Below are positions 47,099 through 55,356 of a stretch of DNA of 64,000 bases, piece after piece (the stretch's first letter is position 1; each line of letters opens with the position of its first letter). Source of the stretch: Xylanimonas cellulosilytica DSM 15894 (GTDB lineage: Bacteria > Actinomycetota > Actinomycetes > Actinomycetales > Cellulomonadaceae); contig NC_013530.1 in the NCBI RefSeq assembly GCF_000024965.1, positions 2,728,001-2,792,000 of the forward strand, in the 5' to 3' direction. The notes under the pieces were generated by a model. The model was not told where the DNA came from, ran no database searches, and saw only the letters and a program-made list of their open reading frames with translations. Position numbers and translations under genes: made by a program.

Positions 47099-47863
47099 AT
47101 GTCGCTCGACCTCTTCCGCCTCGACGGCCGCGTCGCCGTCGTCACCGGCGCCTCGCGCGGGCTCGGCGCCGCGATGGCGCTCGCGCTCGCCGGTGCGGGC
47201 GCCGACGTCGTCTGCGTGCAGCGCACCGGGACCCCGGACACCGCCGACGCCGTCCGGGCGCTCGGACGCCGCGCCGTCGTGCTCACCGCGGACCTCGCCG
47301 CGGCCGACGAGGAGTCGGTCGCCGCGCTGCTCGACGACGCCGTCGACGAGTTCGGACGGGTCGACATCCTCGTGAACAACGCCGGCACGATCCGGCGCTC
47401 CCCCGCGGCCGAGCACCCGCGCGCGTGGTGGGACGACGTGATCGCGACGAACCTCGACGCCGTCTGGCTGCTGAGCCAGACGTTCGGGCGGCACATGCTC
47501 GAGCAGGGCAGCGGCACGATCATCAACATCGCCTCGATGCTGTCGTTCCAGGGCGGCATCACCGTGCCCGGGTACGCCGCGTCCAAGCACGCCGTGGCCG
47601 GGCTCACCAAGGCGCTCGCGAACGAGTGGGCGGCCCACGGCGTCAAGGTCAACGCCATCGCCCCCGGCTACATGGCCACCGACAACACGGCCCCCCTGCG
47701 CGCCGACACGAACCGCGCGGACTCGATCACCGACCGCATCCCCGCCGGGCGCTGGGGGAACGCCGACGACCTCGCGGGCGCCGTCGTGTTCCTCGCCTCC
47801 GACGCCTCCGCCTACGTCCACGGCACCGTGCTGCCCGTCGACGGCGGCTGGCTGGTGCGCTGA
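47099..47863 (+). CDS. kduD: Short-chain dehydrogenase, 2-dehydro-3-deoxy-D-gluconate 5-dehydrogenase type
   Basis: 254 residues. The NAD(P) motif TGASRGLGAAMA is at about 14-25, NNAGTIRR is typical of KduD, and the catalytic Ser/Tyr/Lys are in NIASMLSFQGG and GYAASKHAV. The C-terminal SDAS.YVHG...VDGGW is conserved. KduD interconverts 2,5-diketo-3-deoxygluconate and 2-keto-3-deoxygluconate in pectin breakdown. It is followed by kduI, which supports the assignment over a generic SDR. The ATG is preceded by CTGGAG. Confidence 0.9.
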   Translation: MSLDLFRLDGRVAVVTGASRGLGAAMALALAGAGADVVCVQRTGTPDTADAVRALGRRAVVLTADLAAADEESVAALLDDAVDEFGRVDILVNNAGTIRRSPAAEHPRAWWDDVIATNLDAVWLLSQTFGRHMLEQGSGTIINIASMLSFQGGITVPGYAASKHAVAGLTKALANEWAAHGVKVNAIAPGYMATDNTAPLRADTNRADSITDRIPAGRWGNADDLAGAVVFLASDASAYVHGTVLPVDGGWLVR

Positions 47864-47934
47864 GCGACACCACGGGCCCTCGTCCCGCAGACCCGCAGAC
47901 CGAACCACTCCGCACGACCGAAAGAGGCACCCCG

Positions 47935-48786
47935 ATGGACCAGCGGTACGCCACCCACCCCGACCAGATCGCCGGGCTGGACACCCAGGCGCTGCGCGAC
48001 ACGTTCCTCGTCGAGCGGCTGTTCGTCCCCGGGCAGGTGACCGCCGTGTACACCCACCACGACCGGATCGTGCTGGCGGGAGCCGTGCCCGCGGGCACCC
48101 CGCTCCCGCTCGAGGCGTTCCCCGAGCTGCGCGCCGAGCACTTCCTGCAGAACCGCGAGGCCGGGATCATCAACGTGGGCGGGGCGGGTACCGTCACCGC
48201 CGACGGCGAGACGTACCCGATGGCGAAGGGCGCCTGCCTGTACCTGGGCCGCGGCGTGCGCGACGTGGTGTTCGCCGACGACGACGTCGACGCCGACGTC
48301 GACGTCGAGGAGGGCGGCGCACAGTTCTACCTCTTCTCCGCCCCGGCGCACACCACCTACCCCACGGTGCTGGCCCAGCCGGGCGAGGGCACGGTCCGCG
48401 AGCTCGGCGACCAGCTCACCTCGAACCGCCGCACGCTCACGCAGCTCATCCACGCCGACGGCATCCGGTCGTGCCAGATCGTCATGGGCTTCACGACGCT
48501 GCACCCGGGCTCGATGTGGAACACCATGCCGGCGCACACCCACGACCGGCGCACCGAGTGCTACCTGTACTTCGACGTGCCCGCAGACGCGCGGGTGCTG
48601 CACGTGTGCGGCGAGCCCGAGGAGACCCGCCACCTCGTCGTCGCCGACCGGCAGGCCGTGATCTCGCCGTCGTGGTCCGTGCACTCCGGCGTCGGGACGG
48701 CGTCGTACTCCTTCGTGTGGGCGATGGCGGGCGAGAACCAGGCGTTCGACGACATGGACGCCGTGCCGGTCGCGGCGCTGCGGTGA
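47935..48786 (+). CDS. kduI: 5-dehydro-4-deoxy-D-glucuronate isomerase
   Basis: 283 residues, the usual length. It isomerises 5-keto-4-deoxyuronate to 2,5-diketo-3-deoxygluconate. Motifs are the cupin region FLQNREAGIINVGGAGTV and the zinc-binding segment MWNTMPAHTHDRRTECYLYF, which holds the His-x-His and Glu ligands, plus the late PSWSVHSGVGTASYSFVWAM with another His. It lies between kduD and the GH105 gene in the same operon. ATG with AAAGAGGCA upstream. Confidence 0.96.
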   Translation: MDQRYATHPDQIAGLDTQALRDTFLVERLFVPGQVTAVYTHHDRIVLAGAVPAGTPLPLEAFPELRAEHFLQNREAGIINVGGAGTVTADGETYPMAKGACLYLGRGVRDVVFADDDVDADVDVEEGGAQFYLFSAPAHTTYPTVLAQPGEGTVRELGDQLTSNRRTLTQLIHADGIRSCQIVMGFTTLHPGSMWNTMPAHTHDRRTECYLYFDVPADARVLHVCGEPEETRHLVVADRQAVISPSWSVHSGVGTASYSFVWAMAGENQAFDDMDAVPVAALR

Positions 48787-48797
48787 GGAGCGCTGCG

Positions 48798-50006
48798 ATG
48801 ACGGACGCTGCGATGACGGACGCATCGACGAAGGACGCTGCGGTGACGACCGACTGGGCGCGCCTCGGCGCCGACACCATGCTCGTCCGGGAGCCCGACA
48901 TGAACCCGGCCGGGAAGTGGGAGTACGAGGACGGGCTCATGCTCGGCGGGATGCTCGAGATCCACCGGCTCACGGGCGACCCGCGGTACCTGGAGTACGC
49001 ACGGGCCAACCTCGACCGGTTCGTGCGGCCGGACGGGTCGATCCTCGGCTACCGCGCCGACGAGTGGAACCTCGACCACGTCAACAACGGCAAGGTGGCG
49101 CTCGACCTGTACGAGGCCACCGGCGACGAGCGCTACCTCAAGGCCGCCGACCTGCTCTTCGCGCAGCTCCTCGGCCAGCCGCGCCTCGACGCAGGGACGT
49201 TCTGGCACAAGCAGATCTACCCGTACCAGACGTGGCTCGACGGCCTCTACATGGGCTCGGTGTTCTACGCGCGCTACTGCCGCCTCACGGGCCGGGACGA
49301 TCTGTGGGACGACGTCGCCCTGCAGTTCACGACGGCGTACGCGCTCACGCTCGAACCGTCGGGCCTGTGCGCGCACGCGTACGACGAGACGCGATCGATG
49401 CCGTGGGCCGACCCCACCACCGGCCGCTCGCCGCACGTGTGGCTCCGGGCCCTCGGCTGGTTCGTGATGGCCATGACGGACGTGCTCGAGCACCTGCCCG
49501 TCGACCTCCCCCAGCGCGCCGCCGTGCACCAGCAGCTCCGGTCGCTGCTGACGGCGCTGCGCTCGGTCGCCGACGAGCGCACCGGGCTGTGGTTCCAGAT
49601 CCCCGACCAGGCGGGCCGCCCGCTCAACTACCTGGAGGCGTCGGGCTCGTTCATGGTGCTCGCCGCCGTGGCCAAGGGTCTGCGGCTCGGGTATCTGGAC
49701 GCCGCGGAGTGGGGCGCGCACCTGGAGCGCGCCTGGGCTGCGGGCGTCGACGAGTTCCTCACCGTCACCGCCGAGGGCTGGGTCGACGTCAACCGGATCT
49801 GCCAGGTCGCCGGGCTCGGCGGCCCGGCCCAGCGTGACGGCTCCTACGGGTACTACATGAGCGAGCCGATCGTCGCCAACGACCACAAGGGCGTGGGCCC
49901 GTTCCTCCTGCTCGCCGCGGAGATGGGCCGCCGCGCCGGGTCACCGGGTCACAGGGGGCGCGCGTCCGACTCCAGGAGCACGGGGATGCCCTCACGCACC
50001 GGGTAG
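48798..50006 (+). CDS. Glycoside hydrolase family 105 (unsaturated rhamnogalacturonyl/galacturonyl hydrolase)
   Basis: 402 residues of an (alpha/alpha)6 barrel. Signatures are KWEYEDGLMLGGMLEIHR, NLDHVNNGKVALDLYEATGD, KQIYPYQTWLDGLYMGSVFYA and SPHVWLRALGWFVMAMTDVLEHLP, like YteR/YesR. These enzymes remove the unsaturated uronic acid from lyase products and feed KduI. No signal peptide, so it is cytoplasmic, matching import of oligomers. The ATG at 48798 has GAGGAG seven bases upstream; a GTG at 48783 overlapping the kduI stop is the alternative. The start region holds a small MTDA-type repeat. The last 58 bases overlap the convergent Trm112-like gene. Confidence 0.9.
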   Translation: MTDAAMTDASTKDAAVTTDWARLGADTMLVREPDMNPAGKWEYEDGLMLGGMLEIHRLTGDPRYLEYARANLDRFVRPDGSILGYRADEWNLDHVNNGKVALDLYEATGDERYLKAADLLFAQLLGQPRLDAGTFWHKQIYPYQTWLDGLYMGSVFYARYCRLTGRDDLWDDVALQFTTAYALTLEPSGLCAHAYDETRSMPWADPTTGRSPHVWLRALGWFVMAMTDVLEHLPVDLPQRAAVHQQLRSLLTALRSVADERTGLWFQIPDQAGRPLNYLEASGSFMVLAAVAKGLRLGYLDAAEWGAHLERAWAAGVDEFLTVTAEGWVDVNRICQVAGLGGPAQRDGSYGYYMSEPIVANDHKGVGPFLLLAAEMGRRAGSPGHRGRASDSRSTGMPSRTG

Positions 50007-50140
50007 GCCAGCGGGCGCTCGGGGTCCGTCGACCGGAGCTCGGGCTCGCCGGTCGGCCCGACGCCGTCGACCAGCTCGGCACCCGTGACGGGGCAGCGCA
50101 GGATCTCGCGCACCCAGGGTGCGATCAGCGGCTCGCTCAT
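49949..50140 (-). CDS. Trm112-like small protein
   Basis: 63 residues. IAPWVREILRCPVTGAELVD followed by the short ending AYPVREGIPVLLESDARPL is the Trm112/YcaR pattern. Only one Cys of the usual zinc pair remains in the first loop (CPVTG). In other bacteria these proteins help methyltransferases or lie by lipid A and mannose genes. ATG overlapping the manB stop by four bases, so it is cotranslated with manB. In Streptomyces, from memory, a Trm112-like gene lies at the same place between manB and manA. Confidence 0.8.
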   Translation of the reverse strand: MSEPLIAPWVREILRCPVTGAELVDGVGPTGEPELRSTDPERPLAYPVREGIPVLLESDARPL

Positions 50141-51603
50141 GCGAGTTCTCCCTCTCCGCGAGCGGCGCGCACGAGCGACAGGACGTCGTCGCGCACCTTC
50201 TCCATGATGTCGGCGTCGGCCGCCTCGACGTTCAGGCGCAGCAGCGGCTCGGTGTTCGAGGCGCGCAGGTTGAACCACCAGCGTGGGGTGGCGTCCCAGT
50301 GGGACACGGTCGCGCCGTCGAGATCGTCCAGCACGACGTCGGGGTAGGCCTCCAGGTACGCGTCGAGCACCCGGGCGCGGGCCGCCGGGACGTCGTCGAC
50401 GCGCGAGTTGATCTCCCCCGAGGCGACGTACGGCTCGTACATCTCGGACAGCGCCGACATGGGGTGCGGCTGCTCGCCGAGCGCGGCGAGCACGTGCATC
50501 GCGGCCAGCATGCCCGTGTCCGCGAACCAGAAGTCGCGGAAGTAGTAGTGCGCGGAGTGCTCGCCGCCGAACACGGCCCCGTGGTCGGCCATCTGCGCCT
50601 TGATGAACGAGTGGCCCACGCGGGTGCGCACCGTCGTCGCGCCGGCCGCCTGCAGCAGCTCGGGCACCGCCTGCGAGGTGATGAGGTTGTGGATGATGGT
50701 CGCCTCGCGGCCCGCGGCCTGCTCCTTGGCCAGCTCGCGCAGCCCCACCAGCGCCGTCACCGCGGACGGCGTCACGGCGCGCCCGGCCTCGTCGACGACG
50801 AAGCAGCGGTCGGCGTCGCCGTCGAACGCGAGGCCGAGGTCCGCGCCGTGCTCGACGACGGCGGCCTGCAGGTCGCGCAGGTTCTCCGGCTCGAGCGGGT
50901 TCGCCTCGTGGTTGGGGAACGTCCCGTCGAGCTCGAAGTACAGCGGCACGATCTCCAGCGGCAGCGCGGGCAGCCCGGCCGCCGTCCCCAGGACCGCCGG
51001 GACGGTGTGCCCGCCCATGCCGTTGCCGGCGTCGACGACGACCTTGAGCGGGCGGATGCCGGACAGGTCCACCAGGGAGCGCAGGAACGCGGCGTAGTCA
51101 CCGAGCAGGTCCATCTCCTGCACCGTGCCCGGCTCCGCGACCGGGTCGGGCAGCCCGGAGTCGAGGAACCGCTGGGCGGCCGCGCGCACCTCCGCGAGGC
51201 CCGTCGCCTCCCCCACCGGCCGCGCGCCGGGGCGGCACAGCTTGATGCCGTTGTACTCGGCCGGGTTGTGCGACGCCGTGAACATCGCCCCCGGCGCGTG
51301 CCGCACGCCCGAGGCGTAGTACAGCCCGTCGGTCGAGCACAGTCCGATGAGCACGACGTCGACGCCGGCGGCGGTGAGCCCGCGCGCGAACGCCTCGACG
51401 AGCTCGGGGCCGGAGTCGCGCATGTCGTTGCCGATGACCACCTCCGGCCGGGCGGCGGCATCGCCGTCGTCGGCGCGGTCCGGCAGCACGACGACGCGGG
51501 CGAACGCCGCCCCCACCGCCTCCGCCACCGCGGGCGAGAAGGGGTCCGGGACGGTGCCGCGGACGTCGTAGGCCTTGATGATCGTGGTCAGGTCGACGGT
51601 CAC
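50137..51603 (-). CDS. manB: Phosphomannomutase/phosphoglucomutase
   Basis: 488 residues. It converts mannose 6-phosphate to mannose 1-phosphate for GDP-mannose and cell-envelope glycans. The active Ser111 lies in TASHNPAEYNGIK, the magnesium loop is FDGDADRCF, the sugar-binding loop GGEHSAHYYFRDF and the phosphate-binding loop NLRASNTEPLLRL. Start GTG at 51603 begins the conserved DLTTIIKAYDVRG. It is divergent to manA with about 86 bases between them. In other actinobacteria the two are usually on the same strand with a SIS-domain gene between them; that gene is absent here. Confidence 0.96.
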   Translation of the reverse strand: MTVDLTTIIKAYDVRGTVPDPFSPAVAEAVGAAFARVVVLPDRADDGDAAARPEVVIGNDMRDSGPELVEAFARGLTAAGVDVVLIGLCSTDGLYYASGVRHAPGAMFTASHNPAEYNGIKLCRPGARPVGEATGLAEVRAAAQRFLDSGLPDPVAEPGTVQEMDLLGDYAAFLRSLVDLSGIRPLKVVVDAGNGMGGHTVPAVLGTAAGLPALPLEIVPLYFELDGTFPNHEANPLEPENLRDLQAAVVEHGADLGLAFDGDADRCFVVDEAGRAVTPSAVTALVGLRELAKEQAAGREATIIHNLITSQAVPELLQAAGATTVRTRVGHSFIKAQMADHGAVFGGEHSAHYYFRDFWFADTGMLAAMHVLAALGEQPHPMSALSEMYEPYVASGEINSRVDDVPAARARVLDAYLEAYPDVVLDDLDGATVSHWDATPRWWFNLRASNTEPLLRLNVEAADADIMEKVRDDVLSLVRAARGEGELA

Positions 51604-51689
51604 CCGGCAAGCCTACGTGGGCGCGGCAGCGGACCGGGTGCGCAGTCGCACGGCACACGCCTGCGCGCATGTGCGACGCTTGCCGCGAC

Positions 51690-52928
51690 ATGACAGCAGA
51701 CCACCACGGGGCCGCACGGTCGGTCTTCCCTCTCGACAACGCGATCCAGCACTACGCCTGGGGCTCGGCGACCCGCCTGCCCGAGCTGCTCGGCCAGGCG
51801 CCCGACGGGCAGCCGGCCGCCGAGCTGTGGCTCGGTGCGCACCCCAGTGCGCCCTCGCACGTCCAGCACGCGGACGGCACGACGACGGCGCTGGACGCGA
51901 TGATCGTCGGCGACCCGCAGGGCACGCTCGGACGGCACGTCTCGGACGAGTTCGGCCCACGGCTGCCCTACCTGCTCAAGGTGCTCGCCGCCGACCGGGC
52001 GCTGTCCCTCCAGGTGCACCCCAAGCCGCACCTCGCACGCGCGGGCTTCAATCGCGAGAACCAGGACGGCGTACCGCTCGACGCCCCGTACCGCTCGTTC
52101 CACGACGACCAGCACAAGCCCGAGATGCTCGTGGCGGTCTCGCAGTTCGAGGCGCTCGCCGGGTTCCGCAGCTCGCGCAACATCCTGGCGCTGCTCACCG
52201 GCCTGGAGGGACCGCTCGTGGCCGCGGTCCGCGAGGAGCTCACCCGGGATCGCTCGGCGCGGGGCATCCGGGCGGCGTTCGCGCGGCTGATCGCGGCGCG
52301 CTCCGAGAGCGGCTGCCCGGACCTGGTGGCCGAGACGATCGAGTCCGTCCGCGCTCGCGCGGCCGCCGGGTCGTCGTACGAGCGTGCCGACGCCACGGTG
52401 CTGCGCCTGGCCCAGGAGCATCCGGGCGACCCCGGCGCCGTCGCGTCCCTGCTGCTCAACCGGGTCACGCTCGAACCCGGTGAAGCACTGTTCCTCGCCG
52501 CAGGCGAGATCCACGCGTACCTGTCGGGCCTGGGCGTCGAGATCATGGCCAGCAGCGACAACGTGCTGCGCGCGGGCCTGACCACCAAGCACGTCGACGT
52601 CGCGGCGCTCTTCGAGGCGGCCTCCTTCGAGCCGAGCCCGCCGCTGGTCCCCCGCCAGGAGCGCAGCGGTGCGCGCGGCCAGTCGATCACCTACCGCCCA
52701 CCCGTGCGCGAGTTCGCGCTCACGGTCATCGACGTCGACGACGCGGAGCCCGTCCCGCTGCCGGACTCGGGTCCTCGCACGGTGATCTGCCTGGAGGGCG
52801 ACGCCACCCTGATCGCCGGGGATACGGGCACCGCTCTCCCCCAGGGCCGCTCGGCCTTCATCACCCACGCCGCCGGCCCGGTCACCCTCGAAGGCACGGC
52901 CCTCATCGCCTGCGCCTGGGTCCCCTGA
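51690..52928 (+). CDS. manA: Mannose-6-phosphate isomerase, class I
   Basis: 412 residues of a zinc enzyme that interconverts fructose 6-phosphate and mannose 6-phosphate. Motifs are FPLDNAIQHYAWGSATRLPEL, AELWLGAHPSAPS, the metal site LSLQVHPKPHLARAGF with Gln and His, HKPEMLVAV with Glu, and FLAAGEIHAYLSGLGVEIMAS with the last His, then DNVLRAGLTTKHVD. The ATG at 51690 was chosen; an ATG at 51669 would add MCDACRD and is possible. It is divergent to manB. No clear ribosome site precedes either start. Confidence 0.96.
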   Translation: MTADHHGAARSVFPLDNAIQHYAWGSATRLPELLGQAPDGQPAAELWLGAHPSAPSHVQHADGTTTALDAMIVGDPQGTLGRHVSDEFGPRLPYLLKVLAADRALSLQVHPKPHLARAGFNRENQDGVPLDAPYRSFHDDQHKPEMLVAVSQFEALAGFRSSRNILALLTGLEGPLVAAVREELTRDRSARGIRAAFARLIAARSESGCPDLVAETIESVRARAAAGSSYERADATVLRLAQEHPGDPGAVASLLLNRVTLEPGEALFLAAGEIHAYLSGLGVEIMASSDNVLRAGLTTKHVDVAALFEAASFEPSPPLVPRQERSGARGQSITYRPPVREFALTVIDVDDAEPVPLPDSGPRTVICLEGDATLIAGDTGTALPQGRSAFITHAAGPVTLEGTALIACAWVP

Positions 52929-52970
52929 GCCACCACGGGCACAGTTCCGGACCGCCGCCCGGCCGCCCGG

Positions 52971-53339
52971 CTACGGCTCGGCGCGCAGGACGCGGAGGTG
53001 GCCGCGGCGGGTCGTTTCCACCGTGCCTTGTTCCGATGACGGGGGTGTCGCCGTCGATGCTGGTGCTACCCGGCCGGCTTCACGGACGGCGTCGGCCAGC
53101 GCCGACAGGTCGTCGGGCGAGGGACCCGTCTCCACGTACTGGGGGGTGAGTCGGACGACCTCCCAGCCGCGTGGCGCCGTGAGACGCTCCGCGTGCTCGG
53201 CGCACAGGTCATAGCTGTGCGGCTCGGCGTGCTGTGCCAGCGGGCCCAGCACCGCGGTCGAGTCCGCGTACACATAGGTGAGGGTCGCGACGGCTGCCCG
53301 TTGGCACGCCGTACGCGAACACTGCCTGACCGTTCTCAC
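52971..53339 (-). CDS. DUF3499 family protein (Rv3258c-like)
   Basis: 122 residues. Family pattern QCSRTACQRAAVATLTYVYA and GPLAQHAEPHSYDLCAEHAERL, then PRGWEVVRL. The two Cys in CSRTAC and the later LCAEH Cys/His look like a zinc site. The C-terminal third is variable. Found throughout actinobacteria next to manA/manB and the Rv3259-like gene; function unknown. GTG start at 53339, divergent to the metallopeptidase-like gene with about 100 bases between. Confidence 0.88.
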   Translation of the reverse strand: MRTVRQCSRTACQRAAVATLTYVYADSTAVLGPLAQHAEPHSYDLCAEHAERLTAPRGWEVVRLTPQYVETGPSPDDLSALADAVREAGRVAPASTATPPSSEQGTVETTRRGHLRVLRAEP

Positions 53340-53436
53340 GCCGCGACCCTAAACCACCATCCCCCGTCTCCCACCCCACCCACGCCGCGCGAACCACGAC
53401 ACGTCACCGAGGGGTGGCGGGCCTACGCTCAAGGGC

Positions 53437-54060
53437 GTGGGAATGTTTCGGTCTTCGCGCGGGTCTGCGCCAGCTCCTCGGCCCCATGGACGGTCCCGGC
53501 GGTTGCGCACCGGTTCCGGGCAGGTGGCCGGGGCCGTTGACGGCGCCAGGATCGACGGGGTGGGGCTCGACGGCGGCGCAGTCGGCGACGGCGCGGGCGG
53601 CGAGGGCGCGGGCGGCGAGGGCGCGGGCGGCGAGGGCGCGGTCCGGGCCGGGGGCCGGCGACGCGATCGGCGCGGGCGCGGGTTGCGGGGGGCGCTGATC
53701 CCGGCGGTGCTGCCTGCTCATCGCACGCGCGCCGAGCAGTTCGACGAGCTGGTGCTCGACGCCGTCGAGGACCTCGAACGCCGTTGGGCGCGCGAGCTGG
53801 CCGGCACCGAGTTCGCGGTCGAGGACGTGCCGCCGTCGGACCCGGCGCCGTGGGAGGACGGCGGGGTGCCGCTGGGCCGCTGCTTCCCCGCGCAGTCGGG
53901 GCAGCCGGCGCGCGTCGTCGTCTACCGGCGGCCGGTGGAGCTGCGCGGCGAGGACCCGGACGACCTCGCCGACCTGGTGCACGACGTCGTCGTCGAGCAG
54001 GTCGCGCACCTGCTGGCCCGCACGCCGGAGGAGATCGACCCGCACTTCGACGGCGGCTGA
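53437..54060 (+). CDS. Metallopeptidase-family (DUF1025/zincin-like) protein, Rv3259-like
   Basis: 207 residues. The first ~90 are low-complexity and basic, with a (GGEGA)3 repeat coded by a 15-bp tandem repeat at about 53603-53640. The conserved part starts at about residue 98 (AEQFDELVLDAVEDLERRW), with VVVYRRPVELR and the terminal helix LVHDVVVEQVAHLLARTPEEIDPHF. In zincins this helix carries HExxH; here the first position is Val186 while Glu187 and His191 remain, so catalysis is doubtful. A TACGCT element lies nine bases before the GTG, so the message may be leaderless or nearly so. Confidence 0.8.
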   Translation: MGMFRSSRGSAPAPRPHGRSRRLRTGSGQVAGAVDGARIDGVGLDGGAVGDGAGGEGAGGEGAGGEGAVRAGGRRRDRRGRGLRGALIPAVLPAHRTRAEQFDELVLDAVEDLERRWARELAGTEFAVEDVPPSDPAPWEDGGVPLGRCFPAQSGQPARVVVYRRPVELRGEDPDDLADLVHDVVVEQVAHLLARTPEEIDPHFDGG

Positions 54061-54070
54061 GAACGAACCG

Positions 54071-54203
54071 GGGGGTTGAGCCTGTCGAAACCACCCCACC
54101 CCGGTGGTTGAGCTTGTCGAAACCACCCCAACCCGGTGGTTGAGCCTGTCGAAACCACCCCCAGGTCGGCCTGCGGGGTGGTTTCGACAGGCTCAACCAC
54201 CGG
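54071..54203. repeat. Four copies of the hairpin repeat family between convergent genes
   Basis: Three forward copies with core TTGAGCCTGTCGAAACCACC (or TTGAGCTTGTCG) at 54072-54095, 54103-54126 and 54134-54158, then one inverted copy at about 54176-54203. They fill the space between the stops of the metallopeptidase-like gene and the convergent glycosyltransferase, where a two-way terminator would be expected. Confidence 0.9.
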
Positions 54204-54230
54204 AGGGCTCAACCGCCGAGGCTCCAGGGG

Positions 54231-55256
54231 TCAGCCGCCCAGCGGGGGCATCGGGGTCCAGGTCGTGTCCTGCAGGATCTTCCGCGCGTCGCGCCAGCCG
54301 CGCACGATGGTCTTGAGCCCGGCCCAGCGTTCGCTCGTGAGCGTCAGGCGGATGACCTCCTTGGCGACGGTCGCCGCGGTGCCGATGCCGAAGACCACCG
54401 GGTGGTACTCGCCGTGCTCGCGCAGGTAGTGCGCCATGTACCCCCGGTTGCGCAGGATGTGGTATCGCGCCAGCTCAGAGGTGGTGTTGAGCTTGCGGGT
54501 GGTGCCGATCTTGTGGTGCGCGAGCTCGCGCGTGCGCTGCAGGATGAGGTCCGAGACGATGAGCGGCCGGGTGATCTTCGCGGCGAGGTAGCCGTAGATC
54601 GTGTCGTCCCAGTAGATGAAGAACCGCGGGTCGGGCAGCCCGATCCGGGTGACGACGTCGCGGTGGAAGATGCCGCCCTCGAAGCACGCGGTGTTCATGA
54701 CGCGGCCGGTGCGCGGGGCGCCCTTGCCGGCGCCGAACGGGCGCGGCGCGATCGGGTTGGGGATCGCGAGCCGGTTCAGGAAGTGGTACTGCCAGTAGAA
54801 CGGCGAGCCGTCGTAGTTGAGCCGCTGCCCCTGGTAGACGCCGTGCGTCTGCGCGAGCGGCAGCCCGGCGGCGAGGTCGGCGTCGGTGCGGTCGGTCCAG
54901 TACCGCAGCCGTTCCAGCGCCCCCGGCAGCACGACGACGTCGTCGTCCATGAGCCAGATCCACTGCGCCCCGGACTCGTACGCGATGCCGGTCCCGGCGC
55001 TGAACCCGCCCGCGCCGCCGGTGTTGGTCTCCTGGGGCGCGTAGACGACGTCGGACTCGCCGGCGAGGTCGGCGCGCAGCGACTCGACGAGCGCCGCGGT
55101 CGCCGGCGAGTTCTCGTTGTCGACGATGACGATGGTCGCGGGCTTGGCACCCATCTCCCGGAAGGAGTCCAGCAGGCGGGCCAGCAGGTCCTGTCGCTTG
55201 AACGTGACCACCACGGCCGCGACGTCGGTGCTGGTCGGGCGGCTGTCGGCGGTCAC
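54231..55256 (-). CDS. Glycosyltransferase family 2 (RfbN/WbbL-like)
   Basis: 341 residues. The GT-A fold starts DVAAVVVTFKRQDLLARLLD, with VIVDNENS and NTGGAGGFSAGTGIA. The nucleotide-sugar motif is DDD at 104-106 (IWLMDDDVVVLPGA), and FFIYWDDTIYGYLA is the acceptor/base region. It resembles galactofuranosyl- or rhamnosyltransferases of wall glycans. The C-terminal segment REHGEYHPVVFGIGTAATVAKEV may sit at the membrane. GTG start at 55256. On the same strand as the DUF5719 and large GT genes, 100 bases after DUF5719. The substrate is unknown. Confidence 0.88.
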   Translation of the reverse strand: MTADSRPTSTDVAAVVVTFKRQDLLARLLDSFREMGAKPATIVIVDNENSPATAALVESLRADLAGESDVVYAPQETNTGGAGGFSAGTGIAYESGAQWIWLMDDDVVVLPGALERLRYWTDRTDADLAAGLPLAQTHGVYQGQRLNYDGSPFYWQYHFLNRLAIPNPIAPRPFGAGKGAPRTGRVMNTACFEGGIFHRDVVTRIGLPDPRFFIYWDDTIYGYLAAKITRPLIVSDLILQRTRELAHHKIGTTRKLNTTSELARYHILRNRGYMAHYLREHGEYHPVVFGIGTAATVAKEVIRLTLTSERWAGLKTIVRGWRDARKILQDTTWTPMPPLGG

Positions 55257-55356
55257 GCATCACTCCTGGTCCGGGGTGCCGCCACGGCCGTGGCGACGCA
55301 CAGAGTGTAGGGGTAGGCGCGGTGCGGGCCGTAGCCGCTGTCCCACGGGGCAGGGG

